Of a DNA stretch of 64,000 nucleotides, positions 37,966-52,979 are shown piece after piece. Within the stretch, counting starts at the first letter, position 1, and every line of letters begins with the position of its first letter. The stretch covers positions 15,855,001 through 15,919,000 of the forward strand of contig NC_082612.1 of assembly GCF_030936135.1 (NCBI RefSeq). The letters run 5' to 3'. The DNA is from Gavia stellata (taxonomy: Eukaryota; Chordata; Aves; Gaviiformes; Gaviidae). Position numbers and translations under genes: made by a program. The notes under the pieces are model-generated. The model searched no databases and was not told the DNA's origin. It worked only from the letters and a program-made list of their open reading frames with translations.

Positions 37966-40900
37966 TACGTTCACATGCTGTGAACTGCTGAGGCAGAGGG
38001 CTCTGGTTTCCCACTTTTGTTCAGTTTAGTTGAGGTGGCTGACAAGGTGGCTCCTATTTCATTCATCCCAGCTGTGGGAGATGATGATCGCTTCAGCTGC
38101 AATAGCTACATCTGACAGGGTATATGGTGACTTGGTCTTCATGAAGCAGTTTTAATGGAGAGACAGCCTCCTGATCAAGCCTGTTGTAAATGCAAAAGTA
38201 ACTCCAGTAAGCTTTATAATGTAAGCATCCCCTGGGTTTGACGCGGGTACAAAGATGAGCAGGTCTATTGCAGTGAATGGACAAGATGGGTATAGTTTTT
38301 ACTCAGGTCTGATAAATGCTTTGCAGTTAAAAATGGCGTGTGGGTCCTCAGCGTATGTTAACTTGTCATGTGCGGCTGAAGTCTTCAAAAGTAACGTCAA
38401 ACAAACCCCCAAATTTTACAAACAGTCCAAAAGTCTGGAATTTGATTCAGTCACCTTTCAGGAATGTAAGAATTTTTATTCTAATGGCTGCAGATTCCTA
38501 GTTTTCTCTTAGGAATTGGTTTGCCATTTCCCCTTTTCATCCTGCTGCTAAGGTATGAGTTGAAAAATCTGTATCATCTCTTCATGATCCTGCCAGCTCA
38601 TCTGAGACTTTAAATCCATAAAGCTCAGAGGAGGCTGCTGTACGTAAATTTTGAAGAAGTAAGCACCTTCATGTGCTTCAGATTGTAGACAGAACTTAAG
38701 ATCTCTCAGCAGTGACAAAAACCTGCCACTTACAACTCTGTATTGTAGTAAATGTAGAATAAGCGGTAACTGTATTACAGACGTGACTCTGCACGTGCCA
38801 AACAGGCTTTCCTTGCTCAAAGAGTTTGGTTTAAGTGGATAGGTCACTTGCTTAGATGTGGTGCGAACAGCACAGTTTGCCTTTGAAAACAATATTCTAG
38901 TTTTCCTATTGCAGCTTCTTTCTTTCACCAGCATCCCTGTAACATGTGAAAACATTCTTTTATATGAAGAAAAATGGTCTGCCTGACTTCCCCTTCCCTT
39001 CCCCTTCCTTCTGTGACGACTTTGAACTTCTTGGTTTTCTGTTCCTTTAGATTACTGAGTTGAACTTAGTACAAGCAGGAGAATGATGGTGTGTGTGGTG
39101 CTGCAGTAAGACTATTTTCCCAGAGCACTTTGTCTTGGCAGCAGAGCAGGGTCTGTCTCATCGGTGAGCCCTTCACTTCTGCCTTCTGTTGATACTTTTG
39201 GGGTTGGTAATCCTGGGTGTTTTCAGATACATGTGTGGAGACTGGAAGATGGCTGCTGTCCCATCAGATATTTTTCCAAGCTTGTGGACCAGTCTCCTCA
39301 AGTCAAAATCGCCATAGTGCTGGCAACAGCACTATTTAAAAACTGCATCCAAGCATGGCTTCGTTTTGAACATGACTCGGGCAACGGTTTAACGCCAAAC
39401 TTTACAAACCTCTCAAACACAGCTTGATCCCGGTGTCTGTTGGATTTGGTCCATGCTGTTTTCTAAAGCAGTGTAGAAAGAAGCTACCTTTATCTGCATA
39501 CTCTGAAGACTTATGGCTCCAGGAGTTGGATTTTTATCTTGTGCCAGGAGAGTAGCTTTGTAAATACTCTTTCATGGGGTAGCTTTTAATTTGGGTGTGG
39601 GGTTTCTTTGTACCCCTACTGGCAACGATTGATTTGGCGCTAATTCGGAATACATTCTGGGCATTGTGGCCACTCTGTTTCCTGACGCACTGTATTGCTC
39701 TTGGTCTTTCAGGAATCATGTCATTGCCCTAAGGGTTCCTGTGATTTCCCTAGGTCACAGGAGCAAATTTGAACAGATATAGCAATAGGGCTTAGATTAA
39801 ATTGATAGAAAGCAGCTATTTGCATTCTTATAATAAAAATATTAAAACATTAAACTCTCTAGAAATTGATCATCTTCAAAATGGTTCCTAGAAAAGCGCT
39901 GGGATGTCTTCGTGTTGGCATGGGCGCATGTGGCAATTTAAGCAGTTACCTTGAGGTAGGAACCTCTGATTCAGCAGAGCTAAACTTTCAGTAAGGGGCC
40001 ACCTGTTCTGGCTCGTGGGATCTATTAGCACCATACAAGCCCCAGATTAATCCGTATTGTGAGTAATCGACAGAAGCAAAGCAAAAAAGTTGTGTGTACA
40101 GTGGCAAGGGGAGGGTTCATTGAACTTGGTGAATTTTTAATTGGACTAGAGTTGGGGGGAAGGATTGCCTGATCGCGGTGTGAGTGAGCTCATTGTGTGT
40201 GCTGGTTATTTTCAGTGTTGTTTCAGAGTTGTCTGGGTGCTCTTGCACGTGTTTTTCCTTTGATAGTAAGGTGGATGAAAGCATATGTAGAGTACGTGGC
40301 CTTTCCTTTGTTTTTCTCCATGCTCTGGTCACCCCTTGTGTTTTGTGAAACATTACTGTGTCTCCTTGCCTTGGAAATCGCCATGGCCTCACACAGGTGG
40401 TGTACACAAGAAGCCCAGTTAAAATTCATTATTTCTACAACTGTATATGGCATGCCTGAAAAATGTGACATGCCTGTCACATAAACAGGAAAGGGCCCTT
40501 GTAGGGGACTGAGTGTAGCCGAAAGCCTAATCCAAATAACAGTGTTAGTCATCTCCATATGGTAACCTTTCAGTGCCACGCAAGTTTGGAAAACGTGGTT
40601 GTAACTGGCTTCCACATGCTGGATGAATGCGTAGATACCAGATGTTGCCTTACACTTTTAAGTCTTTTTCTAAAGTCGATCTGAGACAAATATTTTACGT
40701 ACAGCAGTTGTGGGTGAAAGCCTGCATGCGTGAAGGTTATTATTGACACAGGAACTGGGCTGGACCTGCAGCACTAGAAGCAAAGTTGGGGTTTCTCTGA
40801 TCATCTGAAGTTTCTGATGACAGTAAGTAGTAAAAACCAGAGAGGTAGCATACGTTATTAAAGACGTAGTTGTCAGACATGGAATGCAACGTACTTTTAA

Positions 40901-43723
40901 GTGCTGGGTAGTATGTCAGTAAAAGCTGGCTTAATTTCCTCAAAAAGAATACCACGTAATGTAACAACAGACTGATGATGTCCTGTTTAGGCATATATAA
41001 TAATTAGGCACTCTCAAGTTCCATATTTTCACATGTATAATCTATGGATTATATTCTGTGTCTGTTTTTGGTTTTTCAAATTCAGAAGCAGAACGCTCTT
41101 TGTGAAGTTCCTACCTCTCATTCCTTGTAGCCTGCTCCTTCTTTCCAAAACCTTTCTTCCTCCGAGCTCTTATGGAGGTTTTTGAGAGTATAGTAAAAGG
41201 GCTGATTAATGAAAGAAAGTAGAGTACAACTTAATGTGGTATATTTAGTGTATACCTGGAAATACAAACAGTTGTGTTCGGTTTTTTTAAGTGTCCTGTT
41301 TATTGTTTGTGGATTGTTGGGAGCGTAGCTTCCAGACTGCAAGTCTAACGTGGTTAACCTGGCACTGCTGGTTCACTACGAAGGTACAAATTCTATGATT
41401 AGAATTAAATTTTAAATTCCCTTTCTTTAGAGAAGGCAAATTCCATAAGACTCTTATTTTTAAGGCATAGGTGAGAATAGATAATAGTGATTTACTTTGC
41501 TCAATATGGGTTTGTCGTGCATGGCAGTTGCACCCTTTAGTCACTTTTCAAAAGAGTGCAGGTCTGAGGGTAACAGCCAAACAACGGGGTCTGTGGTGTT
41601 TGTAGGAGCTGACTGTGCGTGTTGCTGTTCTCTAGCAGCACCTGTTGTGAGCTGTGTATGCATTTTCTCTATCAAAATAGTAGAGTACCTGAAATTACTG
41701 TACCTCAAAAAATGGAGCTCATTTTTATAGTGCCCAGTAGCTACTAACTGGCACAGCAGTTGCACAGTGCCCAGGTCTTCATGTGGTCCTGGAGTTGTTT
41801 TGCTCCATAGGTGCTTATACTCTTTAGCTATACTGTAGCACCTCTCAAAGTGACTAAGTATTAATAAGATTAAGTATTAAGAAACTGAAGTTGAGAGACT
41901 GTGTTGTCTGACAAAATGAAACATGCAGAGTGTGTAGTATCAAACCCAGGTTAGGTTAGAAATAATATTCATGTGGTACAACGATTTGGAAATACACAGT
42001 GTTAATGACAGGACCAAGCTTGGGGTGCATCACTTTATTTATTTTGTCTCAACAAACGTGCTTAAGTGATGATCTTCTTGTGGGTTTTGCATTTTTGTGT
42101 GTTTGGTTTTTGTTGGTTTGTTTTGGGTTTTTTTCCTGGAAAGCTGGAAGAAAAGAGGTGAGAAATTATAGTCCTGATATTTGGGGAGGGGAGAGTACCG
42201 GGATCTGCTTCACTTCCTTCCCTGCCACCTCCCCCAAACGAATTCTGCCTCTGTAGGTCTTATGGGAAGAAAGGGAAAAATCTGGAGGGACTTGCTCCAT
42301 GTGGTTTCCTTCTGGCTAAAGCTGACCCAGCAACAAGGGGAGACCTCACAGTGGAACAGATGCTATGTTCTTCAGAGGAAGTATGAATTTCGGCCTCTGA
42401 AAGATCCAGTCTAAAAGCCTGAGGGCTATGAGGGGAGGGAAAATACTTTAAAAAGCCAAAACAACACTTTGGGTGCATAAAGATTTGAGAGAAATTCTTT
42501 TAGGAATGCTGCATCTGAAGCGTATTTGAGCCTCTTGTATGTTATGCGTATGCAGAAGTGCAGTAAATCCCAGTCAGGTGATGGGCTGGCTGCATCACGC
42601 ATGCTTTCAGGTGGTATATGGTATGGACAGAAGGACTTTGTATAGGGATTAAGTAAAGTTCAAATGGAAGGCATTTTGCAGTCTCCCTATGTACCCTATT
42701 CGAGTTCTTAATTGCCTTCATTGTTAGAATGTTTCTTCTACGATTCGATTTAAATTTGCCTTTCTACAAATGAAACTGATTACTCCTTGGTCTGCTTTTG
42801 ATGGTGATGCAGCAAGTCATTCGCTGTCCTCTTCGTAACACCTTATGCCTTGAAGAAAGGTATGTTCCCACTCCTTCCCCTACTTTTACAGCTCTCCTCT
42901 TGTCAAAAACCTCATTTTTTAAATTCTTTGCTTTTCTTCACTTTCAAATGTACTTGGTGAAGTTTTCCTCTGGGTTCCAGTTTGCTTGCATCTCTTCTAG
43001 TAAGGTGCCTGAAAGTGAGCGCTGTGGTCTACTTGAGGCCTCACCAATACTTCAAAGCCACTGAGTGGAAAGCTGAGTAAAGTGAAATGATGACTTCATT
43101 TCTTTCTTGTAACACTTCTCTTAATACCTCTCAGAACTGCATTTTGCAACAGCATTTCCAGTCTGTGCTTTCCAAGCCTTTTTATTAGGATGAGTGCCTA
43201 GCCAAATAGTTTTGTTTTATAGTTATGTATGTATTTATTTTATACAAAATATTCTCTTGCGCTTGTCTTTAGTGATTGTCACCCAACTAGAAATACAGCG
43301 GGGTTCCATTATATTTTCCTGGGAATCCTGATGCATTCTTCATCTTGTGATGCTTTTGTAAGGCTCTTGTGAGAATGAGCAATGAGGGGAGGAAAAAGTT
43401 GGCCACATTCCAGGACTCTTACACAAATAATTGAGCCAAAATGTTAAATTTTGTATCCCCTGGAAATTGATCATGGGGAATGTCCAGATCAGTCTTCAGA
43501 AAAGATTAATTAAGCTAATTGGCAAAGATAGTTCCCTTGGATTAAACCTTTTTTTGTTCTTGCCTTTTCTTTTTTGACTCCATTTCTCTGATACCTTTCT
43601 AAACTAAAACTCTTAAAAGAAAAGTTGTGGGGGTTTTTTTGCACGTATTTACTGTTCTTTCTTAAGTAAGTGTTGAAATATTTATCCAACAAGCATCTGA
43701 GAGTCACTGGATTAAAAAAAAAA

Positions 43724-43733
43724 GGGGGGGGGG
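43724..43733. repeat. A-rich run followed by G10
   Basis: Ten A's at 43714-43723 are followed by ten G's. It is low-complexity sequence. Confidence 0.85.
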
Positions 43734-44758
43734 TGCAGATGGACCCTTCAACAGTCACATTAAAGTGAAGAAGGAAGGAAAAAGATACTTTTCCTTTTTT
43801 TCTTTTCCTCTTATTTCAATGGAAAAAAAATGCATGTCCATTTCACCTTTTATATAGATCACAAGGAACAAAAAGAGTTTTCTTACAGGTCAGATGTTAA
43901 AATGTGATCTTTGTTATTTAGAATGTATGAATTAAAGAAGTACGTGGTTAGATAACTAGCATTAGGTCTGTACTTGTAGTCCTCCAGAAAGGCCAACCAT
44001 AAACTTTTCAGAAATAACCTTCACTAAAATACATGCTGCCCTGTTTGAGCTTCTGAGACACTGCAGTCACCGTTAAGTAATCTAGGAGTGTTTGTGTGCA
44101 TGGTGGGAGAATCAAGTGAGGAAAGTGCCTATCAGAGCTCACTATACTCACTGTATTACCGCTATTTATGAAAAGTTTTGTTCTAAAATATGATGGTAAA
44201 TATATATGATTTAAAATTAACTGAAAAGGTCAGAGGAATGGATATGTGATACATAAATGAGGTTTGATTCTTTTTTCTTTTTTTTCCTTTTTTCCCCTCC
44301 TGATACAGTTCTGCTCTGCTTGCTAAAGAATATCAGATCAGGGTTATACTTGTTTAGGTGGAAGTCTTCGAAGATTCTGGTCAGTGGCCTCAGTCTGCTC
44401 TTAACTGAAGAGATTGGGGATTTTGTATTTTATGGTTAAGGAGCTTTTTCTACCACATGTCTTGGCATTTAACACTATGTTAAGAAAACAAACGAGATTT
44501 AACTGTTTAAACACGCAGTTATCTTTGTGGTTTGCCCTGTTAATTTTACATAGGCGACTGGAATGTCCCTGTCCTGTAGAATAAGTGCTTTGACTACTGA
44601 ACTCCTGCAGGTTTCTCTAGCTTCTCTGATCTGAAGATGATAAAACATACGCCACACAGATTTTGAGGGGAAAAAAAAATGGACAATTTCTGATGTTAAA
44701 AGTAGAAATTTGCAGAGGGGGAGAAGGGAGAAAAGCTTTGTGGTTGTTTTTTTTTGTT

Positions 44759-44775
44759 GGGGGGGGGGGGGGGGG
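44759..44775. repeat. poly(G) run, 17 nt, in a T/G-rich tract
   Basis: An uninterrupted run of 17 G's is flanked by TTTTTTTTTGTT and TGTGTTTGTTTGGGG. It has G-quadruplex potential, and its length is prone to sequencing error. Confidence 0.9.
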
Positions 44776-47700
44776 TGTGTTTGTTTGGGGTTTGTTTTGT
44801 TTTTTAATTAGTTGTAGCAAAGACCAGAACAGTGAGAAATTAAGAAGGCCAGCTTTCCTTCTACTTGCATTGACTCCTAAAGACCTTGAGGTACTGAGAT
44901 GGGTAACTTTGTAGCTGAAAAAATAGCTTGCTATTTAATAGGGTCAAATGTGATATCCGACACTGCAACGAGAATAAACAACTGTGTGAATATAGGGACT
45001 AGATAGGAAAGAGCATCCTTAGTGGTTCTAGTTGACCTATTTGGCTTGTACTTACATTTTTGCAACAAACCTGGAGGTCTTGAAACTTGCATAGAAAGCT
45101 ACTCTGAGGACCAAGAGTTCAATCCCTTTTCTCTACTTCATGGGGAAGAGGACAAGAAATACCAGGCTTAAATTCCAGAGAATAAAATTTAGTTTAATAC
45201 TAGGGCAGGGGGGAGAAATTCCTATCAGTAAAGATAGTAAAACACTAACAAGTTATCTGGATAGGTTTTGGAGAATTGGTTGTTGGAGATTGTCAATGAC
45301 AGGTGAGAAAAATGCATATTGGGAATAGCACAGGTGTCCTTGATGCTTTCTTGGATGCTTTCCTGCTCTGTGCTGTGACTGAGTGTTTAGGGCTTGGTCT
45401 GAACATTTAAGAACTGAATTCTGTCAGAGATGCTGATGTTGAGGATCCCTTTGTCACTTGAGCATATTTTCATGCCTATTGAGACATACTGATTTAATAT
45501 AAAACAGGCAAGAATGTTTTTCCCCTCTTCTCGTTGTTCCATATGCCAATGTAGTTAAAGTGAAGATGAGTTACAGCTAAAAAATTTAGTGATTTGCACA
45601 GCTGTCCTTGTGACAAACCTCACTTGCTGCTGGAGAGCGTGTTCTGCTAATAGCATTTAACCTTCATTGAGAACGGCTGGAGTATGAATGCCTCATACGA
45701 GACCATCTGGAAAAGAGCTTCTCCTGAGGCTTATCAATATTCCTAACAGGAACCTACCCAGAGTCTTCGCTCTAAGAGCAGCAAGACTGGAGAAGCGGTG
45801 ACAGTTATAATGGCAGGCCACTAATGACTTTGGAGAAATGTTACTTTTGTAATTGGAAATGATACAAACAGTGTCGTTAAAACAGATTGTTGATGCCATT
45901 TTTATTCTTGTCATAGGCATGTTCTTGTCATATAAGAATGGATTCACTCTAAGGAGATGACATCAGAATTTTTATGCTTTCCACAATTAGATGGACAGAT
46001 CCTGGGGCTTTAACTCATGAAATGCTGTTTTTCCAGAACACCAGCTAAAGAAAGTGAGGATTTGAATGACTGCTTACTTTTCTTTCAGTTGAACAGTAGC
46101 ACAGAGGAGGTGAAATGTCATTGACATGTGGTTCTGAAATGTGGCTTAAGAGCTGAAAGCTCTGACTTGAGCTCTGATTTTCTTGTTTGTTTTGAGGTTT
46201 TTTGGGTTTTTTTGGTTAAAGATGTTGCTCTTTAACAAAAGGATCTTTATAGGCCAGTGTGTGGTATAAAATACGAGAAGCTTTTTTACAGACAAAATCA
46301 AGATCCCTTCCCTTCAAGAAACTTCTCATTCCCTGAGTAACTCTGCTGTTCTAATCCTTTGAGTCTCCACTCACTGTAGGTATAAAAAGTCAGCAGCAGA
46401 AAGGGATGGTGGTGGGGAAGAGACACTTCAACAAAGGAGGCCTTCTTGAATACTTTTAGTGCAACACTATCAATTTTTGTTCATCATTTTAGGTCATTTT
46501 TAAGATGTAATGGGCATGTCAGGCCTTCTGTCAGACCGCCTCTGTTGGTGACTGACATCCTCATTGAAGTACTCAGCATCTGTTTATCATGTTCTAGTAT
46601 CACTCTTGTTACACGAGAAGGAAATAGCACTAGGAGTATATTCTCCTGGAACAAGCAGCAAACAAGGTCAAGGAACGGTGTGTGTGTGTGTATATATAAC
46701 ACAACCTTGTATTTGGATGTTCCTCTGTTCATTTCCTAATATTTCATCCATTGACGATTTGAATAGTCTGCCCCCAGCTGAGCATAGAATTGAGAGTTGG
46801 AGCACTCCTGGAAGCTGGTATAACTGCTAGCAGAAATGAGCAGAATGCCTGAGCCTAGGGCAGATTAGGGACACAGGCAGATACAAAACTAGAAAATTTG
46901 GAAAGAACTAGGTACAGCTTTTGACATCTCACTGCTGGTGTTTCTTTCCACAGCACTATAAGAAAGGCCATCTAATGTGGCTGATAGATTAGCTTTAATC
47001 AAATAAACGGCTGTTTGTTTAATGATGAGAAGCTGAAATAGAATAGTTGATCAGAAAAAACCCCCTCAGTCATTCAGTCTGTCTCTTTCTCTACTAAAAT
47101 TGCGAAACATCAAATAAACACAGTTGAATCTGGTCTGAAAAGGATGAAGGATGCTCATGACCACGAGTCATCTGAGGTGAATACTGCAGATTTCTCTTCT
47201 TCATTCTCAACAATAAAACATAAAGTCCTTTAACATTGATTTATGCAACAAGGCAACTCTTCATACCTGTCATATGAAGTTTTCAGTTTGTTCCTCACAC
47301 TGATACTCTGAATATGTATCTTAAGACAGAAACAGAATTACTGGTTAAAATTTATGCTTTGTATTTTGTTTCTGGTTTAGGTGGGAAATAAGATGACATT
47401 CCTACATAAGCCCTATATTACACGGAGATCCCTGACTTACTGCAGCCACCATAGAGAGGGCAACAACAAAATTCTGCTGGAAAGTCAGAAACTCAATGTA
47501 AAGGACTCCTAAATCCGGTTACAGCCACTTGCTGCTAGTCTTCTGTGAGTAACTCTCCAGAACAAAACCAAGATGGAATCCACGCTGGCAGAGGTGTGAC
47601 TTTTATATTTTACATTCTGAAGCTTACTGAATGCACTCTGAATAAACGTTCGATGTGCTTAAGTTCCTCAGGTTGCTATAAGTCTGCCATGGCCAAACGG

Positions 47701-47922
47701 GGTAGATTTACGATTGTGATGATGAAGTAATACTGAATTCCTCTGTGTTCAGAATACATCCAAGCTGCGTGACAAAAATACATAGCGCTAGCTTCCCCTT
47801 CTGGCCAAAAGAAGTAAGTGATCCTGAAGGCAAGAGTCATATGAATTATTTCTCAATTTTATTTCTATGTGCTAAAGATAAACACTAGTTTTCAGAGAAC
47901 AAATTAATGCTTAACTGCCATT

Positions 47923-47934
47923 GGGGGGGGGGGG
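47923..47934. repeat. poly(G) run, 12 nt
   Basis: This uninterrupted G12 lies in otherwise AT-rich intergenic sequence. Confidence 0.9.
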
Positions 47935-50900
47935 AAGTGCTGGTGGAACATCTTTGCTTCTTGCAATGTAATATTATGATGTATTGAGATGGGGTTGCTA
48001 TTGGAACATAGAATTCTTTTCTAAACATGGGCCTAATTTAGAAAGCAATTAGATAAAAATACCAACTTCTGGACAGAAGGATTCCCAGTGTCCCTTCTAG
48101 ACCCCTATTAGCTGGTGCTAGAAACAAGTATTTTAATGCTTTTCATATTTTGTATGCTAATTTTCCCCATGCAGCTGCATCAGCTATGATTGTAACTTTT
48201 TGTTTGGAGTTCGGGGTTTTTTTGCTTGCCTTTTTGTCTTATTTAAAGATTCTTTCATTTTAATTCTGTGGCACAATATTTTGTAGCATTAGCCTAAGCT
48301 TTGTAAATGTAGGGTGTACTAGCATAAAGGTGTTTATTTTGTGGTATAAAACAATAACAATATAATATGATCCAACGTGCTTTTTAACAAGTGCTTTCTA
48401 AGTTAGTTTGCCAGCCTTTTACAATGTTGTATTACTGCATTTCTGGATAGGTTGATCATATAACATTGAATCTTAGCAGAATCTTTCCTCTTTGTCATTT
48501 TCACTCCCATCTGCTACAGCTGCCTGGAAGAATGGGACATTAAAATCACTAAACAATTTTGCGTTATAAGAAGACCAAAGTCTTGCTTTTGTGGTCATGT
48601 TGGACATGCACACAAACAACATGCATGCACATACATACATACCAGAGAAACAGAAATTTCCTGCATGATAAATGATAGCCTCATGTTTAAGACACTTAGG
48701 TGGTCTGCAGGAAACAGGCTTCTCTGTTCATACCACAGGCTTGGTCTGAATTGGAAACACTTAGGTTTTCCTATATCTCAGTCTTGAATCCTGATTATCA
48801 GATTTATCATGGGCTTGGTCTTCCTCTTCATCTTGGCCCTAAGTGTTGTCCTGGAACCGAAAATGCATCTCGATATGTTTTGCTGCAATGTTATGTTCCT
48901 ATGGTCAATTCTACCCACTATTTCACTTCCACCAATTGTGGTTTTCACCTGCTTGTGAAGCACTCAGTATAGGGATGTTGAGACAGAGACCTCTGAGCAC
49001 CAGTGCTGTTGGAGATGCAGGGAAAAAACACTTGAACGCATGAAAGATTACGTCTTTACTCTTAATGTTCAAGTTGTAAACTGAGTTATACATTCATCAT
49101 TCGTTCCTTGCCCCCAATGTGTGCTTCACCTTGTGAACTAAGGTATTCGCTTTTTGGTGTATAAGATTGTGCTAATTTCATACCAACCTAATCTTTCACA
49201 CACTGGGGTGGGGGGAAAGGAGGATTGTATTTAGTCACTTAAGTGTCAGTCCTTTGCTCCCATCTTTGTCAACTCCTGCAGAACTTAGAAATTGCAGCCG
49301 ATCAAGCCTTTCCTTAAGCAAAAAGTAGCTGGGAACCAGGGTGCCTTGTCAAAGTCAAGTGTCAGATTGTATTATACTTCTTATGTTTACTGATATACTT
49401 GCTATGGTTTCATTGCCATATCGAAAATAATCAGGAGGAGGCAATTAATGATTTCCTCTTCAGATGTGCCATAATGAACTACATGAGAAATATTTTGATA
49501 TCATGAGTCATTGGTGGCCATGGAGAAAAACACACTCTTTAAGCCAAGCTTTTAAATACTTTCTTAATTGAAAGAAAAAAAATGAGTATTTTACTGGCAA
49601 GTGACTTGCCCTTCCAGGTTTATAATTTTAACAACAAATCAGCCCTGGAGAACATTATTTAACTTGCTTTTACAACCAGTAGTCTATATGAATAATGTTT
49701 GGGGGTTTTTGCCCATATAGTAATTTTATTTTTATTTTCTAAGAAATGTGAACATTTACAGAAGGGATAATTGCTTTTATAAGAAGATATTTTTTTATCT
49801 GTCCCCTTTATATGTCGTTTTATATCAGGCAGTTCATCATGAACAATTAAAAAACTTGTGCATAAGCAGTATAAAACTTTCCTGTAAGGTTGATGTAATT
49901 TCTCACTAATGAGCAATCATAGCTCAGTTCCTACCAACAAGAAAATGTTGAAGTCACTGCTGTAAGGTTTTGTGAAGAAACTTCAGCTCCCGTGTTTATA
50001 AAAATGTTACACAAGTATAAACGATAGTTGTTTAAGATGAATTTTTCCTCTTCTTTCTTCAGGTGCTCTCTTGTAGGTCTCAGCCAAAGCTCAAAGAGCA
50101 AATTTCTTTCTCCAGCTTCCTCGGGCAGCTCTAACAGCTCTGACAACCTTACGACTCCTCACCAGCACGAGTACAGTGAATCTACTCAGCTGTTGGAGTC
50201 ATCCCCTCTTTGTAGGCTGCTGAACCTGGAAAGCTGTGGTAAGGCTTTTGTCTCCAGACCTAGCCAGGGAGCTGACTTGCTGCTCTGTCTTGGCCTTTGT
50301 AGTAAAACCTTTGAATGCCCATATGCAGCAAACACATGTTAGTGTAGTTATTAATGAGCCTTTGGGGAGATTTGCTTCTTTTGTGCTATTTCCTTGCCCG
50401 GGTCATGAATGCAAAACCTGAGGCCTGAGCTCATGTTGCATTTAAACAGGCAAACTTTCAGCTGTGAATATGCTTCCTATTGTTTTTATTTCAGTTGTCC
50501 AATTATCTTTTAAGATGAGGCAGAAGGAATATTTTGTCTAAAGTGCTGAGACCTGTTCTTCTTAAAAGGCTAGTGCTCTTTACAGAAAATAAGGCTGTAA
50601 TCAGCAGTTACCTTCCTTAGCGTTGTGCTGCAAAGAGGAGATTGGTTCAGTCTTCTCTGCTTGCGTGAGACCTGAAATGAATTGAGGGGTGCCCTCTAAA
50701 ATAAAGGGTAAGTGGTCGCCACTATAGTTTCAGTTTGTACTGTGGCAGGGACTGTTGTTATTCTGTAACTTGGCTAAACCTGATATGCAGGTAGGATTTA
50801 GCTCTCGCCACAAACAGACACGTGTTTGTTGCTCTGGTCAGCTGTTGTAGGTTGCAGTGGAGGAGACCCCTCATTTCTCCTGTGCGTTGGGAGGCAATGG

Positions 50901-52295
50901 GTCAGGTTCGTAGCCACAAAAGGGGAAGCACTGCAATGTTGGTTCCTGGGGGCTGGGGGACAGGCAGGCAGTGTTTGCAGGATGGACCCTGATAGAGTTT
51001 GGATGCTGAACTTCGATCTGTGTTATGTCAGCCAAAATTTCTAATGTAGTTTAAGGAATATCTTGGGGTTTTTTTCTTGGACTGCGTGTAATAGCAGTAA
51101 AACCACTAGTCTAGTTGCAATCATACTAGCCAAGAATATGCATTTGTAAGTGAGCCAGGTGGGCTGCTACATGCAAAACGCAGAAATGTTGGAGGAAGAG
51201 AGAGAGTGAAGACAACCAGGTGCTACACTGCAGATGCAATGTGAGTAGTCAGTGTAGGAATTGCCACTGAATTTGTATTCCTGAATGAGAAGTTCATTTT
51301 GCAATAAGGCATAGTGGAGAAAGGGATTTGGGAGCATCACAGAGCCTTCTTAAACACCCTTCCCAGCCTCACAGGGGAAGAAAGAACTGATGAAATAAAA
51401 TCTCATCTCTAAGAAATCATAATTTCTTTTTGTAAGTGATGTGAATTTCAGAATTTTGTGACCGTAACCAGTAGTGACTGTGCCAGACCAACATACAGAG
51501 GGAGGGACCAATAGAGAGTTCCTAACAGAAGTACATCTTTATGTGTTCAGGGAAAAGCTAGTGAGTTTCAAGCTGATGCTGTTTATTTAATTTCATCAAT
51601 TATTTGTCCTGTTGTAATTTCATTTAGATCATACAGATTGTTAGTTTTGTATTTGCCTTTGCAGCACATTGCTTGCAGCTATGCCTATGAATGTATTAAA
51701 TATCATTGTGATAGTAATGTGCACAAAGATTACTTTGGGACTTCTTAAAGAGGAGGTGAACAGAGCAGGGAAATCGGAGTGCTGCCAGAGAAAGGAAGAA
51801 TGAACGAATCCAACTAAAACTGCAAGGGGAAGCCAGTTAGACGGAATGTAAATTTGCATGGTGGAATTTGGCAAAGATGCTTATGGTAATACTGTTTCTG
51901 CTGTGAGAAGCTACAGAAGGCTCTTTTTCTATTATTTTATAACGATTGGGATTCAGTTGCACATTTTGTCCCAAGATTTGTGCCTCCTCGCACCCTTACT
52001 CCATGGCACAATGCTTTAGAACACTTTACAGGGTGTTTGATTTTAGTATTGGCTCAGAAGGAAGACTGCCATTTCATGAATAACCAGCAGTCCTGTTTTC
52101 TTTAACATCTGGGGTAGATTTGCAGCAAGGAGGTTAAAACAGATCATTTTCCTTAAATCTTGGACAAGTTTGCAGACTGTGATGGAATAACTATGGGATG
52201 CACATTTTTATTCTTCTGATGCCTCTGGGGAAAAGTAGAGAGAACACAAAAAGGAAGATGTCTTAAATTTGAAATTAAAAAAACCCCACAAACAT

Positions 52296-52307
52296 CCCCC
52301 CCCCCCC
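52296..52307. repeat. poly(C) run within an A-rich tract
   Basis: C12 is flanked by AAAAAAACCCCACAAACAT and A-rich sequence, then a G-rich end (about 52276-52348). It is a composite simple-sequence block. Confidence 0.9.
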
Positions 52308-52979
52308 AAAAAAAATTAAAAAATTAAAAAAAAAAAGGGGTGGGGGGACAAAGAGGCTGATGTGGAAAGCTACTGAAGTACCCTCGTGAATACCTCAGCT
52401 AGGATGTTAAGTGAATTAATAATGACCAGGTAAAGGAACACGTGAGCCAAGAGAACTCCGTATGTTGGAGATCAGAAAGCACGGAAACAGTGAGTCTGAC
52501 CAAAATTCATTGGGCTGTGTGTAATAAAGACCAAAAAAATACATGTTTGGTCACACACATTAAAAGACCATAGGGGAAACATAACAGCATTGTATAAAAT
52601 GACAGAATGTTGATTAAGGAGACTCTAGATATGGTCCAGCTTCTAAGGAAATATTTTGCCTTTTTTGAATGAGGTTAGAGTAACATAAAGTCAGAGATGG
52701 TAGAAGAGTGCACAGTTCTAGGAGATCTGCGTAATCTCTGTTCCAGAATATTGAAAGAAGGGGTGTATGTGATTGACAATGCAATAGGAAGTCTTCCTGT
52801 CATATCTGACATTCCAGGACTGTAGTCTCTGGAGAAAAGCAAACTTGTTGAATAACGGAATTGAGGGGAGAGAGGAAAAAAAGAGCTGACTTGAACAATT
52901 TTGATTCCTACACCTCACCAGTGTCCAAGGTCTTGAAACGGTTCTTGCAGGAAGAATACTCTAAAACACACACACACGT

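Larger units (their letters stand above)
33972..52979. other. intergenic region between SMAD1 and MMAA (proximal 19 kb)
   Basis: No exon series, tRNA, rRNA or CpG island was recognised. Open frames are short, overlap on both strands and resemble nothing known. It contains one CR1 fragment (37632-37965), a 14-bp tandem duplication (36374-36401), G or C homopolymers and scattered GGG(G)T6-8 tracts. Enhancers for SMAD1 could lie here, but none can be pinpointed from one sequence. Confidence 0.7.
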